Positions 52,675 through 63,004 are shown, counted from the first letter of the stretch. The stretch: 64,000 bases of DNA from Rosettibacter sp964572725 (GCA_964572725.1 CAZNFW010000008.1:1-64000), one strand, 5' to 3'. A program made the numbers and translations. The notes: generated by a model not told the origin, from the letters alone.

Positions 52675-54625
52675 AATAGTATTTTGGGTTATACAATTTT
52701 TTTAATTTATTAATATATGATTCTTCAAGGCGTTTACTTTCTTGTTCTTGTAAAATTCCCATTATTTCATTTCGAACCTCAGCAAATGTTTTAATTCGTG
52801 AAGGTTCTCTTTTGGTCAATTTTACAATTACCCAGTTATTTCCATTTTTGAATGGCTCTGATATATCGCCTATATTTTTAAGTTTATTTGCTTCATCAGC
52901 TAGACTATTATTCCCTACTTCAACCAGTTCATTCTTTGACTGATTTCTTGCAGATGATTTTTTTAAATACTTTGTCATTAATGAATCAAAATCTACCCCG
53001 CTTTTTGCTTCGTTATAAATTACATTTGCCAGAGAATCAGAATCAACTCTTATTTCTTTAAATGCAACTCTGTCTTTCCATCTAAAGTTTTCTTTATTCT
53101 TTTCATAATAATTCATAGCCATTATACTATCAACTTTAACTTTTGACCATACTTCTTCTTCAAGTATCTTAAATAAATAAATTCCGTTTTCATAATCTTT
53201 AATTAAAGAAGCAAATTCAGGATTAACTTTATCGTATTGCATTGCTTTATCTCTAATTAATAATTCTCCAGCATAATCTTCAATTGCTTCTTTCAACATA
53301 TCAGCATTTAATTTTCTAAAAATGTAATCACCCTTGCCTTTCATATAATTGAATAAAGAATCGCACAATATTTTATTTTTATTCAGTTCAAAAATTACTC
53401 CCATACCCAACTCATAATGTATAACACTATTAGAATAGTCATTAATGTTCTTTAATGAATCGGAGTATGAAAGAATTCTGTCAAATAAATCATTTTTAAT
53501 TTCCAGATTTGCCTGTTTAATCAAATTTCGTTTTAAATTCATTAAATCTTTTTTATAACGAATATTCCTATATGTTTTTTCTAATTCATCTTTACTTTCT
53601 TCAAAACTTGGGATTGGTTTTTCTTCTGTCAATTTAATTATGTGATAACCATATGATGTTTTAACAATTGGAGAAATTTCTCCAACTTTTAATTTGAATG
53701 CAGCATATTCAAATTCTGGTACCATGCGATGACGCTGAAAATATCCTAAATCCCCATTTTTTTTGGCACTATATTTATCATCAGAATATTCTTTAGCAAG
53801 TTCACCAAAATCTGCACCCTCCTGAATTTTCTTTTGTACTTCTAAAATTTTTTGATATGCTTTTAATGTATCGACATTACCGAGAGAATCTTTTGAACTT
53901 GCAAGAATGTGTTGAGCACGAATCATGTGCCTTCTTGGTATTTTTGCAATAACTTTGATGATATGATAAGCAAAGTTTGATTTTAATAACTGCGGGTATA
54001 TTTTACCGGGTTCAGTATAATAAATTGCATCTTCAATTTCCGGGATAGTAATTTCTCCAGCTGTAACAAATCCAATGTCACCACCTCTTTCTTTAGAGTA
54101 TGTGTCTTTAGAATATTCTTTTGCAAGTTTTTCAAAATCTTCTCCATTGTTAATTCTTTTAATTAATTCATTTCCAAATTCGATTGTTTGTTGTTCGTTC
54201 ATTGAAGAATCTGGTCTTAGCATTATATGAGCTACTTGATATTCATATTTTCTTCTTTCATAAAGTTGTTTAATTCCGGGTTTAATTAATTCATCATTAA
54301 GATAAAATGTAGTTCCAATATTAATTTTATAATCATTCAATTCTTTTTGCATATCTTCATCTGAATAATAACCTCTCACAAATGCATCACGGAGTTTCAT
54401 TCTGTAATTAACATAAAGGTCTAAAAATTTTTTATAATTACTTATTGAATCCTTTTTAGCATTCTCAATATTGCCGGAATTTTTAGCATATGCTTTTTCA
54501 AACTCGTCCATGTAGATTTTATTTTTTCCAAATTCTGCTACAACAATTTTGGAATGTTCTACAGCACAAGATGTAAAAAAGAAAATTACAGCAGGCATCA
54601 ATAAAAACACTTTTTTAATATGCAT
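52643..54625 (-). CDS. PpiC-type peptidyl-prolyl isomerase lipoprotein
   Basis: 660 residues from the ATG at 54625, which has GGAGG nine bases upstream and starts a lipoprotein signal (PAVIFFFTSCAVE). Two parvulin domains (VAHIMLRPDSSMNEQQTIEF; RAQHILASSKDSLGNVDTL), each with a GGDIG- or NGDLGYFQ-type loop, are followed by a long C-terminal helical region with a third, weaker one. Largest of the three linked foldases. Start of the operon. Confidence 0.85.
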   Translation of the reverse strand: MHIKKVFLLMPAVIFFFTSCAVEHSKIVVAEFGKNKIYMDEFEKAYAKNSGNIENAKKDSISNYKKFLDLYVNYRMKLRDAFVRGYYSDEDMQKELNDYKINIGTTFYLNDELIKPGIKQLYERRKYEYQVAHIMLRPDSSMNEQQTIEFGNELIKRINNGEDFEKLAKEYSKDTYSKERGGDIGFVTAGEITIPEIEDAIYYTEPGKIYPQLLKSNFAYHIIKVIAKIPRRHMIRAQHILASSKDSLGNVDTLKAYQKILEVQKKIQEGADFGELAKEYSDDKYSAKKNGDLGYFQRHRMVPEFEYAAFKLKVGEISPIVKTSYGYHIIKLTEEKPIPSFEESKDELEKTYRNIRYKKDLMNLKRNLIKQANLEIKNDLFDRILSYSDSLKNINDYSNSVIHYELGMGVIFELNKNKILCDSLFNYMKGKGDYIFRKLNADMLKEAIEDYAGELLIRDKAMQYDKVNPEFASLIKDYENGIYLFKILEEEVWSKVKVDSIMAMNYYEKNKENFRWKDRVAFKEIRVDSDSLANVIYNEAKSGVDFDSLMTKYLKKSSARNQSKNELVEVGNNSLADEANKLKNIGDISEPFKNGNNWVIVKLTKREPSRIKTFAEVRNEIMGILQEQESKRLEESYINKLKKLYNPKYYYDELVKAFKQ

Positions 54626-54794
54626 AGCTAAAATCCTCCACAATAATTTTATTTTAGTTGTTTTAATATTCACATACACAAAAAAGTTTCTTTCATTCTA
54701 AAAATTTATTTTGAGTTTAATACCCCCAAAATATTTCAATAATGAAAAAGGATAATTTTTATAACAACATGAAGTTTCAAAAACACTAATTAAA

Positions 54795-55736
54795 TTATAC
54801 AGGAAATGGTTTGGTATTTCTTTCCCAGAAAACACCATATTCTAATCCTTGTATTTTTTTATCTTTTTCTGCAAGATAAAGTCTTTTTTCTGCCAGTGCA
54901 GCAAAATATTTGTCTATCTCGATACCCACATAATTTCTTTCTAATTTTTTTGCAACAACTGAAGTAGTACCTGAACCTAAAAAAGGGTCAAGCACAATAT
55001 CATTTTTATTTGTGCTTGCTAAAATAAGTTTTGCAATTAACTTTTCCGGCTTTTGAGTTGGATGAATTGTATTTTCAGGCATTGACCAGAAAGGTACCGA
55101 AATGTCTGTCCAGATATTTGAAGGATGTGTTAATCTATAATTTCCTTCAGAAGAATTAAGCCAGTCTTTTGGGTATCCATTCTCATCTTTATAAGGAGCA
55201 ATAACTTTCTTCATTAATTTAACAGAATCGACATTGAATGTATATTTATTAGAAACAGTGCAAAACCAGATATCTTCTGAACTATTTTTCCAGTTGGATT
55301 TTGAACCCCTTCCCTTTTCTCTTTCCCATGTAATTCGGTTTCGAATTATAAAATGTTTTTCTAAAGCTAAAGGAATTGAAATCGAAGTATGCCAGTCACC
55401 GCAAAAATAAATTGTCGCAGTTGGTTTTAATGTACGCTTCAATTTTACTATAAACTGTTCAATCCAGTTTGAATAATCCAATATTGATTGTTCCTTAAAC
55501 TTAAGCGTGTTAAAAGATTTATTAAGATTATATGGTGGATCAACAAAAAGTAAATCAACAAAAGAGTCTGGAAGAAAATCCAGAACAGTGAATAAATCCT
55601 GACAAATTGTTTTATTCAATATATCTTTTACTTCAGTTTTATGTTTTAGTTGAATTAAATTCTTTGAATATTTTTTTAATTCATAATCAGATAAAAAGAT
55701 TGTTCTGTTTCTGGGTGCAACTTTTTTATTCTTCAT
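54795..55736 (-). CDS. Orphan DNA methyltransferase, beta class (N6-adenine or N4-cytosine)
   Basis: 313 residues. The catalytic motif IV is near the N-terminus (LLFVDPPYNLNKSF) and the AdoMet motif I near the C-terminus (DPFLGSGTTSVVAKKLERNY), the order of beta-class amino-methyltransferases, with a target-recognition region between them (about 120-210). NTIHPTQKPEKL is motif X-like. No restriction gene is adjacent: metG lies upstream, a foldase downstream. It may be a solitary epigenetic enzyme. Recognition sequence unknown. Confidence 0.9.
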   Translation of the reverse strand: MKNKKVAPRNRTIFLSDYELKKYSKNLIQLKHKTEVKDILNKTICQDLFTVLDFLPDSFVDLLFVDPPYNLNKSFNTLKFKEQSILDYSNWIEQFIVKLKRTLKPTATIYFCGDWHTSISIPLALEKHFIIRNRITWEREKGRGSKSNWKNSSEDIWFCTVSNKYTFNVDSVKLMKKVIAPYKDENGYPKDWLNSSEGNYRLTHPSNIWTDISVPFWSMPENTIHPTQKPEKLIAKLILASTNKNDIVLDPFLGSGTTSVVAKKLERNYVGIEIDKYFAALAEKRLYLAEKDKKIQGLEYGVFWERNTKPFPV

Positions 55737-55772
55737 AAATGAAAATTTAGATTAGTTCAAAGAGAAAACAAA

Positions 55773-57812
55773 TCACCTTGCAAGCGTGCCAGGCTTAACC
55801 GAACTATCTATTTCAATTATTTTTACTTTTCCTTCTTCGTCAGCATCAACAGCAAGTATCATTCCCTGTGAGTCCAGTCCAAATAATTTTGCTGGTTTTA
55901 AGTTGGCAACAATCAAAACATTTTTCCCAATTAATTCTACTGGTTGATAACTTTTTGCTATCCCAGCTACAACCTGTCTCTTCTCGTCACCTAATTCGAG
56001 TTGAAGTTTAAGAAGTTTATCACTTTTCTTAACCTTTTCTGCTCCTATAATTTTTGCTACCTTTAGTTTTATTCGTTTAAATTCATCTATAGTAATTTCT
56101 TCATCTTTCTGAGTATCCATTTCAACAGTGCCAAGTTTATTAATTTGTTCATCTATAATTTTATCTTCAATCTTATTGAATAAAATTTCAGGAGGATTAA
56201 GTTTATGACCTGCTCTTAAATTCAATTTTCCGGATTCAAGCCAGTCACATTTTTCTGAATTAAGCATATTAAATACTTTTGAAGAAGTAAAAGGAATAAC
56301 CGGTTCGAACAATTCAGCAAGGGTATAAATAGTATTAAGGCAGATGTTAATAGTTGTTCCGCATCTTTCCTTATTTTGCTTTATTGTTTTCCATGGTTCA
56401 GAATCATTAAAGTATTTATTTGCAGCTCTTGCAAGATTCATCATTTCGAAGACAGCATCTTTGATTTTAAAATGTTCAATAAGATTTCCAACTTTTTGAG
56501 GATAGGTTTTCAAAAGCTCAATCATGTTCTCATCAATTGGTTCTAATGTCCCAAGTTCTGGAACTTTGCCTTCAAAGTGTTTGAATGCAAAGGTAAAAGT
56601 TCTGTTAATAAAATTACCAAGAATATCAGCAAGTTCACCATTATTTCTTGCTTGAAATTCTTTCCAGTAAAAATCTGTATCTTTATTTTCAGGAAGATTA
56701 GCAGCCAGAGTATAGCGGAGCGGGTCAGGATGAAATATCTCGAGAAAATCAATTACATCAATACCCCATCCACGTGACTTAGAAAATTTTTTCCCTTCAA
56801 AATTTAAAAATTCATTTGCAGGTACATTTTGAGGCAAAATATATTTGTCGTTATTAAAATCATTCCATGCCATTAACATTGCAGGAAATATAATTGTATG
56901 AAATACAACATTGTCTTTACCAATAAATGCTATATACTTTGTATTTGGATCCTGCCAGTATCTTCTCCATAGTTCAGGGTCATTTCTTTTTTCGGAAAGG
57001 TCTTTTGTTGCAGAAATATAACCAAGAACAGCTTCGAACCAGACATACAAAACTTTTCCTTCCGCATCTGGAAGAGGAACCTTTATTCCCCAGTCCAAAT
57101 CTCTTGTTACAGCTCTATCCTTTAATCCTTCACTAAACCAGCCTTTACAATATTGAAGTACATTATCTTTCCATCCATATTTTTTATTCATTTCATCAAT
57201 ATATTTTTCAAGACGTTCTTGATATTTGCCTAATGGGAAATACCAATGAGAAGTTTCTTTTAGAACAGGGGTTTCACCGCTGATTTTGCTTTTAGGATTT
57301 TTTAGTTCTGATGGTTCATAAAGCGAACCACATTTTTCGCATTCATCGCTTCTTGCTTCTTCGTATCCGCAACGCGGACAAGTGCCTTCAACATATCTGT
57401 CTGGCAAAAACATTTTAACTTTTTCATCATAAAACTGCATTGATTTTTTTTCTATTAACAATCCATTATCATAATAACACTTAAAAAATTCCTGCCCTGT
57501 TTTATGATGTATTGGAAGACTTGTTCTTGAATAAATGTCGAAACTCATTCCAAATTGTTCAAATGCTTTTTTATTGAGTTCGTGATATCTGTCAATAATA
57601 ACTTTTGGATGAACTTTTTCTTTATCTGCTGTAATTGTTATTGGTACGCCGTGTTCATCAGAACCGCAAATATAAATTACATCATCTCCATTAAGTCTTT
57701 TGTATCTAACATAAATATCAGCAGGTAAATAAGCTCCGCTTAAATGTCCAAGATGAATATTGCCATTTGCATAGGGCAGAGCTGATGTAACAAGTACTTT
57801 TTCTTTAGCCAA
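55773..57812 (-). CDS. metG: Methionyl-tRNA synthetase with C-terminal tRNA-binding domain
   Basis: 679 residues. HIGH-type motif in PYANGNIHLGHLSG, KFSKSRGWG as KMSKS-type motif, and a zinc knuckle CPRCGYEEARSDECEKCG. The last 105 residues are an EMAPII-like tRNA-binding domain (KLKVAKIIGAEKVKKSDKLL). Start is TTG. It charges tRNA-Met and tRNA-fMet. Complete. Confidence 0.95.
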   Translation of the reverse strand: MAKEKVLVTSALPYANGNIHLGHLSGAYLPADIYVRYKRLNGDDVIYICGSDEHGVPITITADKEKVHPKVIIDRYHELNKKAFEQFGMSFDIYSRTSLPIHHKTGQEFFKCYYDNGLLIEKKSMQFYDEKVKMFLPDRYVEGTCPRCGYEEARSDECEKCGSLYEPSELKNPKSKISGETPVLKETSHWYFPLGKYQERLEKYIDEMNKKYGWKDNVLQYCKGWFSEGLKDRAVTRDLDWGIKVPLPDAEGKVLYVWFEAVLGYISATKDLSEKRNDPELWRRYWQDPNTKYIAFIGKDNVVFHTIIFPAMLMAWNDFNNDKYILPQNVPANEFLNFEGKKFSKSRGWGIDVIDFLEIFHPDPLRYTLAANLPENKDTDFYWKEFQARNNGELADILGNFINRTFTFAFKHFEGKVPELGTLEPIDENMIELLKTYPQKVGNLIEHFKIKDAVFEMMNLARAANKYFNDSEPWKTIKQNKERCGTTINICLNTIYTLAELFEPVIPFTSSKVFNMLNSEKCDWLESGKLNLRAGHKLNPPEILFNKIEDKIIDEQINKLGTVEMDTQKDEEITIDEFKRIKLKVAKIIGAEKVKKSDKLLKLQLELGDEKRQVVAGIAKSYQPVELIGKNVLIVANLKPAKLFGLDSQGMILAVDADEEGKVKIIEIDSSVKPGTLAR

Positions 57813-57907
57813 GGTTTACTCACTTTTTATTAATAATTGCCAACAAATATAAGAAAATTCTAAATTGGAATACTTAATTGTTTTTCATAAAAAACGAAAT
57901 TAATGGA

Positions 57908-58019
57908 GGATGACCCAAAAGTAATATTTTTTATAAATGTTGCCGCTAATTACAGGAATCTTGCCTGCAGCAAGCAGGTTTAACGAATTTTTTTGTTGAA
58001 AGTTACTTTTTAGTCATCC
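57908..58019. repeat. Short element with 17-base imperfect terminal inverted repeats
   Basis: GGATGACCCAAAAGTAA at 57908-57924 and, in inverse, GGATGACTAAAAAGTAA at 58003-58019 (15 of 17 match), enclosing 78 bases with an inner hairpin CCTGC-AGCAA-GCAGG. It lies between two divergent genes, so it is not a terminator. It looks like a miniature inverted-repeat element. The remaining 294-base intergenic stretch shows no gene. Confidence 0.5.
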
Positions 58020-58106
58020 CCAAATACAGAAATAATTTATATTAATTAGAAAAGAATTTTAATATTTTTTGTATAAAAAAATTTCCATAAAATGAGGGAT
58101 AATTAG

Positions 58107-58382
58107 ATGAGAAAACTAATGTCCACGATTATATTTGCATTAGTAGATATTGTTTGTTTTGTTCAGGGGGGTGTAATTTTATTTTATGCTTTGCTTCATT
58201 TTCAATATAAAGTTGAAATAGCAAGAGGCGAAGGTTTTACTACTTCAGAGTTGCAAAATGTTCCCGTTGCAATTGGTGGATTTTATTATTACTCAGAATC
58301 TTATATCAAAATTGCATTAATTGGTATTGCATTAATAATAACTGGCTTTTTAATGCGAAGCTGGAGAAAAAGTTTTGAGTAA
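58107..58382 (+). CDS. Small uncharacterised membrane protein
   Basis: 91 residues with two membrane helices (LMSTIIFALVDIVCFVQGGV and YIKIALIGIALIITGFLM) joined by a polar loop. GAGGG precedes the ATG. No family recognised. It is convergent with mgtE, with one base between the stops. Confidence 0.6.
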   Translation: MRKLMSTIIFALVDIVCFVQGGVILFYALLHFQYKVEIARGEGFTTSELQNVPVAIGGFYYYSESYIKIALIGIALIITGFLMRSWRKSFE

Positions 58383-58383
58383 T

Positions 58384-59766
58384 TTAATTAAGTAATGTTC
58401 CTTTAAGCATAATGTGAGCAACAGTAAAATAAATTATAATGCCAGTTACATCAACAAGAGTAGCAACAAAAGGTGCTGAAGAAGTTGCAGGGTCAAAACC
58501 AAGTTTTTTAAGAATAAATGGAAGCATTGAACCCATAAGACTTCCCCAGCAAACTACTCCGATTAGAGCAGTTGCTACAGTCATGCCTATTAAAAGCCAA
58601 TTTTCTCCATAAACACCACTAACAAACTGCCATAGAGAAATTCTTAAAAATCCTATTACTGCCAATATTACACCAAGCAATAAACCTGTTAATATTTCTC
58701 TTCTAAATACATAGAACCAGTCTTTAAGGGATAATTCATTAAGTGCAAGAGAGCGAATAATCAATGTTGAAGCCTGCGAACCAGAGTTACCCCCACTTGA
58801 AATAATCAGCGGAACGAATAAAGCAAGCACTACTGCCTGACTAATTTCATTTTCAAAATAACCCATTGCAGTTGCTGTAAACATTTCACTAATGAATAAA
58901 ATACTGAGCCATCCAGCTCTCTTTTTTATCATTTGAAAAATTGATGTATGAGGATAAGGTTCTTCGAAAGCTTGAACAGCTGCAATCTTTTGAATGTCTT
59001 CTGTTGTTTCTTCTTCTGCTATATCGAGTACATCGTCAACAGTTACAATTCCAACTAATATTCCAGAACTATCTGTAACAGGTAAAGCAACTCTGTCATA
59101 CTTTTTGAAAATTTCTATTGCAGATTCCTGATCATCGTATACTTTTAATGAAACAAAATTTCCATCCATCAACTCACTAATTTTAGTATCTGGTGATGCA
59201 AGCAATATATCTCTAATTCTGATGTCGTCAATAAGTTTACCAGATTCATCAACTACAAAAAGAATATTCAAAGTTTCTTTATCCTGACCATATTTCCGAA
59301 TATAATCAAGCGTTTCCTGAACTGTCCAATATTCTTTAATTGCAATATAGTCAGGCGTCATTAATCGCCCGATGCTGTTTTCAGGATATCCTAATAATTG
59401 CTGAGCAATTTTTCTTTCTTCAAATGACAGATAGTTTAATAATTGTTTAACAACATTTGGAGGCATTTCTTCAAACAAAGCAGTACGGTCGTCTGGCGAC
59501 ATTTCATTCAGCAATTCTGAAATTTTTTCGTGACCCATTGAGTGTATAAGTTCTATCTGAGTGTCATAATCCAGATATTCAAATACATCAGCGGCTAATT
59601 CTTTTGGAAGCAGTCGAAAAAGTAAAACTCTTTCATCTTCATTGAGTGTTAAAATCAAATCTGCTATATCTGTTGGTGTCCAGTCAATTAAAATTTCTTT
59701 AAGGTCAAGGAATTGTTTGTTTTGTATAAGTTCTTTTATTTCTGGGCTGATTAGCATACTCAGCAT
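58384..59766 (-). CDS. mgtE: MgtE magnesium transporter
   Basis: 460 residues: N-terminal helical domain (LPKELAADVFEYLD), two CBS domains (GRLMTPDYIAIKEY; MDGNFVSLKVYDDQESAIEI) and a C-terminal membrane part with SSGGNSGSQASTLIIRSLAL. It is a gated Mg2+ channel closed by Mg2+ binding to the CBS/N domains. GGAGG precedes the ATG. No riboswitch-like fold seen in the 177 bases upstream. Confidence 0.93.
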   Translation of the reverse strand: MLSMLISPEIKELIQNKQFLDLKEILIDWTPTDIADLILTLNEDERVLLFRLLPKELAADVFEYLDYDTQIELIHSMGHEKISELLNEMSPDDRTALFEEMPPNVVKQLLNYLSFEERKIAQQLLGYPENSIGRLMTPDYIAIKEYWTVQETLDYIRKYGQDKETLNILFVVDESGKLIDDIRIRDILLASPDTKISELMDGNFVSLKVYDDQESAIEIFKKYDRVALPVTDSSGILVGIVTVDDVLDIAEEETTEDIQKIAAVQAFEEPYPHTSIFQMIKKRAGWLSILFISEMFTATAMGYFENEISQAVVLALFVPLIISSGGNSGSQASTLIIRSLALNELSLKDWFYVFRREILTGLLLGVILAVIGFLRISLWQFVSGVYGENWLLIGMTVATALIGVVCWGSLMGSMLPFILKKLGFDPATSSAPFVATLVDVTGIIIYFTVAHIMLKGTLLN

Positions 59767-59943
59767 CAGGCACCTCCTTTTTGAAGGATCATTAAAAGGA
59801 TTGATTAATTTAGGTTAGCAAATTTACTATATAAAATTGAATTCGCAATTAATTTAATCGAAAATTTTTTATGGAATATTTATTCCCCTCGCTGTTATAT
59901 GAATGAAAAATTTTCTTAAAACAGCTTATAATTTCATAGCCAT

Positions 59944-60858
59944 TTACAAATTCAATTCTCTTCTCATCAGTTCAAATGCTTCTTCGTACTCATGAGGTTT
60001 ATAATCAAGTTCTACCATTGCTTTTAAAATTATCAATCCTGATTTTAAGGGACGAGGGGCAGTTTGATTCAATTCTTTTGTTAAAACTGGTTTAATCAAT
60101 TTCTTATTTAAATCAAAGTAATCAGCTATTCTTAAAGTAAAGTCATATCTTGAAATAATTTCTTTACCAGCAATATTGTAAATCCCTTCTTTCTTAAATA
60201 AAATAATTTTATGAATTGCATCAACAAGGTCATCCACATATGTAGGATTGTTATATTGGTCAGTTACAATTTTTATTTCTTCACCTGCTCGAAGAGAATT
60301 AATAACCCATTTAACAAAATCAGGCCTGCCATATTTTGCCGGTCCATATAAAACATTTGTTCTAATAATTGTGTATCGAACCCCGCTTGTTCTTATTGAA
60401 TTTTCGCTTGCTAATTTAGTTCTTCCGTAATAACTGATTGGGCATGGTTTATCATTTTCAGAGTAAGGTCCTTTTTTACCATCGAAAATATAATCAGTAG
60501 AAATATGAATCATGTGAGCATCAATTGTCCATGCATAAAGAGCAATATTTTCAACTCCATTAACATTTACTTTCCATGCTAATTCTCTTTCTTGCTCTGC
60601 TTTATCAACATTTGTATAAGCAGCAGCATTAATAATAAAGTCAGGGAAAAAATCTAAGATAAGTTTTCTTACACTATTTTTATGAGTAATATCCACACTT
60701 TTATATTCTACACCGGGTATAAAAGATTCTGGTTCTGCTGAGGTACACATTAATTCATAATTATTTGCATTTAAAAAATATTCAGTAAGTCTCTGCCCGA
60801 GCATTCCATTTGACCCGATAATTAGAATTCTAGTTTTAATTAAATTACCATTTAACAT
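59944..60858 (-). CDS. dTDP-4-dehydrorhamnose reductase-like NAD(P)-dependent sugar reductase
   Basis: 304 residues from the ATG at 60858 (a TTG at 60879 is possible but without support). Rossmann motif IIGSNGMLGQRL, ISTDYIFDGKKGPYSE and the YxxxK catalytic pair YYGRTKLASE match RmlD/extended SDR enzymes. Without other rml genes nearby the sugar cannot be named. Its start overlaps the kinase gene by 14 bases. Confidence 0.83.
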   Translation of the reverse strand: MLNGNLIKTRILIIGSNGMLGQRLTEYFLNANNYELMCTSAEPESFIPGVEYKSVDITHKNSVRKLILDFFPDFIINAAAYTNVDKAEQERELAWKVNVNGVENIALYAWTIDAHMIHISTDYIFDGKKGPYSENDKPCPISYYGRTKLASENSIRTSGVRYTIIRTNVLYGPAKYGRPDFVKWVINSLRAGEEIKIVTDQYNNPTYVDDLVDAIHKIILFKKEGIYNIAGKEIISRYDFTLRIADYFDLNKKLIKPVLTKELNQTAPRPLKSGLIILKAMVELDYKPHEYEEAFELMRRELNL

Positions 60859-61720
60859 ATTCACACAGCAATTCTTCAATATTGTTTGACGAAACTGATT
60901 TGGCAGCTATTTTATTTGCAGTATTTAAAGAAATTAATAAGTCATTTGTATTAAGATATGTATAAAAAAAGACCGAGCCAAAAATATCACCACAGCCTAT
61001 TTTATTTTTTACTTCAACTTTTTCTGCTGCAACACTCAAATTTTTAATTTTTTCTTTATCTAAAAAGAAAGCATCAGCACCATTATTCCCTTTTGTTAGA
61101 ATTAAAATCTGGGGACCATATTTAAAAATATTTTCAATAATTACTTTTTCTTCATCATAATTAAAAATGGTTTTCAATTCATTTTCATTACATTGAATGA
61201 TATCAACATTTGAAAGCCAATATTCAACATCGGGAATTGTTCTGAACCCTCGTTTCAAATTTTCATCTACTCCGCGAGATAATGTGTGAACATCAAAGTA
61301 GATTAAACCTTTAAAATTCCTGCGTATATTTTTTAATTGTTCAATAGTAATATCAAAGCCGGTTATCATATTAATTAAAATTCCATCAAACAATGACCAA
61401 TCAGTAATTTTTTCAATTGGCAAAGTTGAAGAAATGTTTATATAAAATTCGTCGCGTTCTTTTTGTTCATAAATTTTTAGGAATACCTCAGGCATATTAT
61501 CAAGATTGATTAAGAAGTCAGGCGAACATTTTGAATATAATTTTTCAAAATATTTTAATGCGTTATTATTAATGCCGGTTAATAAGAATATATTATCATC
61601 TTTATTTTTCACACATAACATTCCCGATACTGAATAATAAATTCCGCCGGGTTTTATTATTTCTCTGCCGGAAATTTCAATATGGTCAATAATAGAATGT
61701 CCAATTAATAAAATATTCAT
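60845..61720 (-). CDS. PfkB/ribokinase-family carbohydrate kinase
   Basis: 291 residues. Family motif near the C-terminus: KNKIGCGDIFGSVFFYTYL, with the catalytic Asp in GCGD, and the ILTKGNNGADAFF region. N-terminal GHSIIDHIEISGREIIKPGG is a weaker form of the substrate site. Sugar or nucleoside substrate unknown. Co-transcribed with the reductase downstream. Confidence 0.8.
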   Translation of the reverse strand: MNILLIGHSIIDHIEISGREIIKPGGIYYSVSGMLCVKNKDDNIFLLTGINNNALKYFEKLYSKCSPDFLINLDNMPEVFLKIYEQKERDEFYINISSTLPIEKITDWSLFDGILINMITGFDITIEQLKNIRRNFKGLIYFDVHTLSRGVDENLKRGFRTIPDVEYWLSNVDIIQCNENELKTIFNYDEEKVIIENIFKYGPQILILTKGNNGADAFFLDKEKIKNLSVAAEKVEVKNKIGCGDIFGSVFFYTYLNTNDLLISLNTANKIAAKSVSSNNIEELLCEYVKW

Positions 61721-61810
61721 ATTAAAATTGATATATTATGAACCAAAGATTATTTGTTTGATGTTTAATTCAAAAATAAATAAGATTGAACAAAAAAGGC
61801 TAAATAAAAT

Positions 61811-62941
61811 ATGAAAATTGGAATTACATGTTATCCAACTTATGGTGGAAGTGGAGTAGTAGCAACAGAACTTGGACTTGCGCTTGCTTCTTTAGGTCAC
61901 CAAGTTCATTTTATCAGTTATGCAATTCCACACAGATTAACTCGCTTTGTTGAAAATGTTTTTTTCCATGAAGTTGAAATAGCCAGCTATCCATTGTTTG
62001 AACATTCATTATATGGTTTATCATTAACAAGTAAAATGCTCGAAGTTATAGAATATGAACAACTGGATTTGATGCATGTTCATTATGCAATTCCTCATGC
62101 AGTCAGTGCATACCTTGCAAAGCAGATTAGGAAAAAAGTTAATAAAGATATAAAGTTCATAACTACACTTCATGGAACCGATATTACACTTATGGGTCTT
62201 GAACCTTCATTTATGCCTCTTGTAAAATTCAGCATCGAAGAAAGTGATGGTGTAACTGCTGTATCAAGATTTTTGAAGGAAAAAACATTGATTAATTTTA
62301 ATGTCAATAAAGAAATTGAAGTTATATATAATTTCATAGACACAGAAAAATATAAACCAAATGATAATAAACCATATCGTGAAAGATTAGCTTCACATGG
62401 AGAAAAAATTTTAATTCATACTTCAAATTTTAGAGCAGTAAAAAGAGTTCCCGATACAATAAGAATACTTCATAAAGTAAAAAAAGAATTACCAGCTAAA
62501 TTGGTTCTTGTTGGTGATGGACCTGAGAGGTCGGAATGTGAACGACTGGCAAGAGAATTAGATTTACAAAAAGATGTAATTTTTCTTGGCAAGCAGGATG
62601 CATTGCCAGAGATTTTAACCGCTGCCGATATTTTTCTAATGCCATCACAGTCAGAAAGTTTTGGATTATCTGCACTTGAAGCAATGGCATGCGGAATTCC
62701 TGTTGTTAGCTCCTCAGTCGGTGGTTTACCTGAATTAGTAATACACAATGAAACAGGTTACATAGCAGAAATTGGGGATATTGAACGTATGTCTAAATAT
62801 GTTATTGATTTGTTAACTAATGAAAAGAAGTATAAAATATTTTCAAAAAATTCCAGAGAGAGAGCAGTAAAATATTTCGACAAAAATTTAATTGTTCCAA
62901 AATATATTGAGTACTATGAAAAAATCCTGAATTCACAGTAG
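61811..62941 (+). CDS. bshA: N-acetyl-alpha-D-glucosaminyl L-malate synthase
   Basis: 376 residues, GT4 glycosyltransferase. BshA hallmarks: CYPTYGGSGVVATELGLAL, HFISYAIPHRL, MHVHYAIPHAVSAYLAKQ, ITTLHGTDITLMG, and the C-terminal SQSESFGLSALEAMACGIPV. It makes GlcNAc-malate, the first step of bacillithiol. bshB and bshC are not here. Confidence 0.93.
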   Translation: MKIGITCYPTYGGSGVVATELGLALASLGHQVHFISYAIPHRLTRFVENVFFHEVEIASYPLFEHSLYGLSLTSKMLEVIEYEQLDLMHVHYAIPHAVSAYLAKQIRKKVNKDIKFITTLHGTDITLMGLEPSFMPLVKFSIEESDGVTAVSRFLKEKTLINFNVNKEIEVIYNFIDTEKYKPNDNKPYRERLASHGEKILIHTSNFRAVKRVPDTIRILHKVKKELPAKLVLVGDGPERSECERLARELDLQKDVIFLGKQDALPEILTAADIFLMPSQSESFGLSALEAMACGIPVVSSSVGGLPELVIHNETGYIAEIGDIERMSKYVIDLLTNEKKYKIFSKNSRERAVKYFDKNLIVPKYIEYYEKILNSQ

Positions 62942-63004
62942 CCAAAACATTCAGATACAGAATTAATAACAAAGAAAGTTTACTGCTCTTTTAAACCACT
63001 TTTT

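Noticed and set aside
59767..59943. Mg2+ riboswitch (M-box) or ykoK-type leader before mgtE
   Set aside because: The stretch is AT-rich with only a short GCTGTT/AACAGC repeat; no M-box-like conserved stems were seen.
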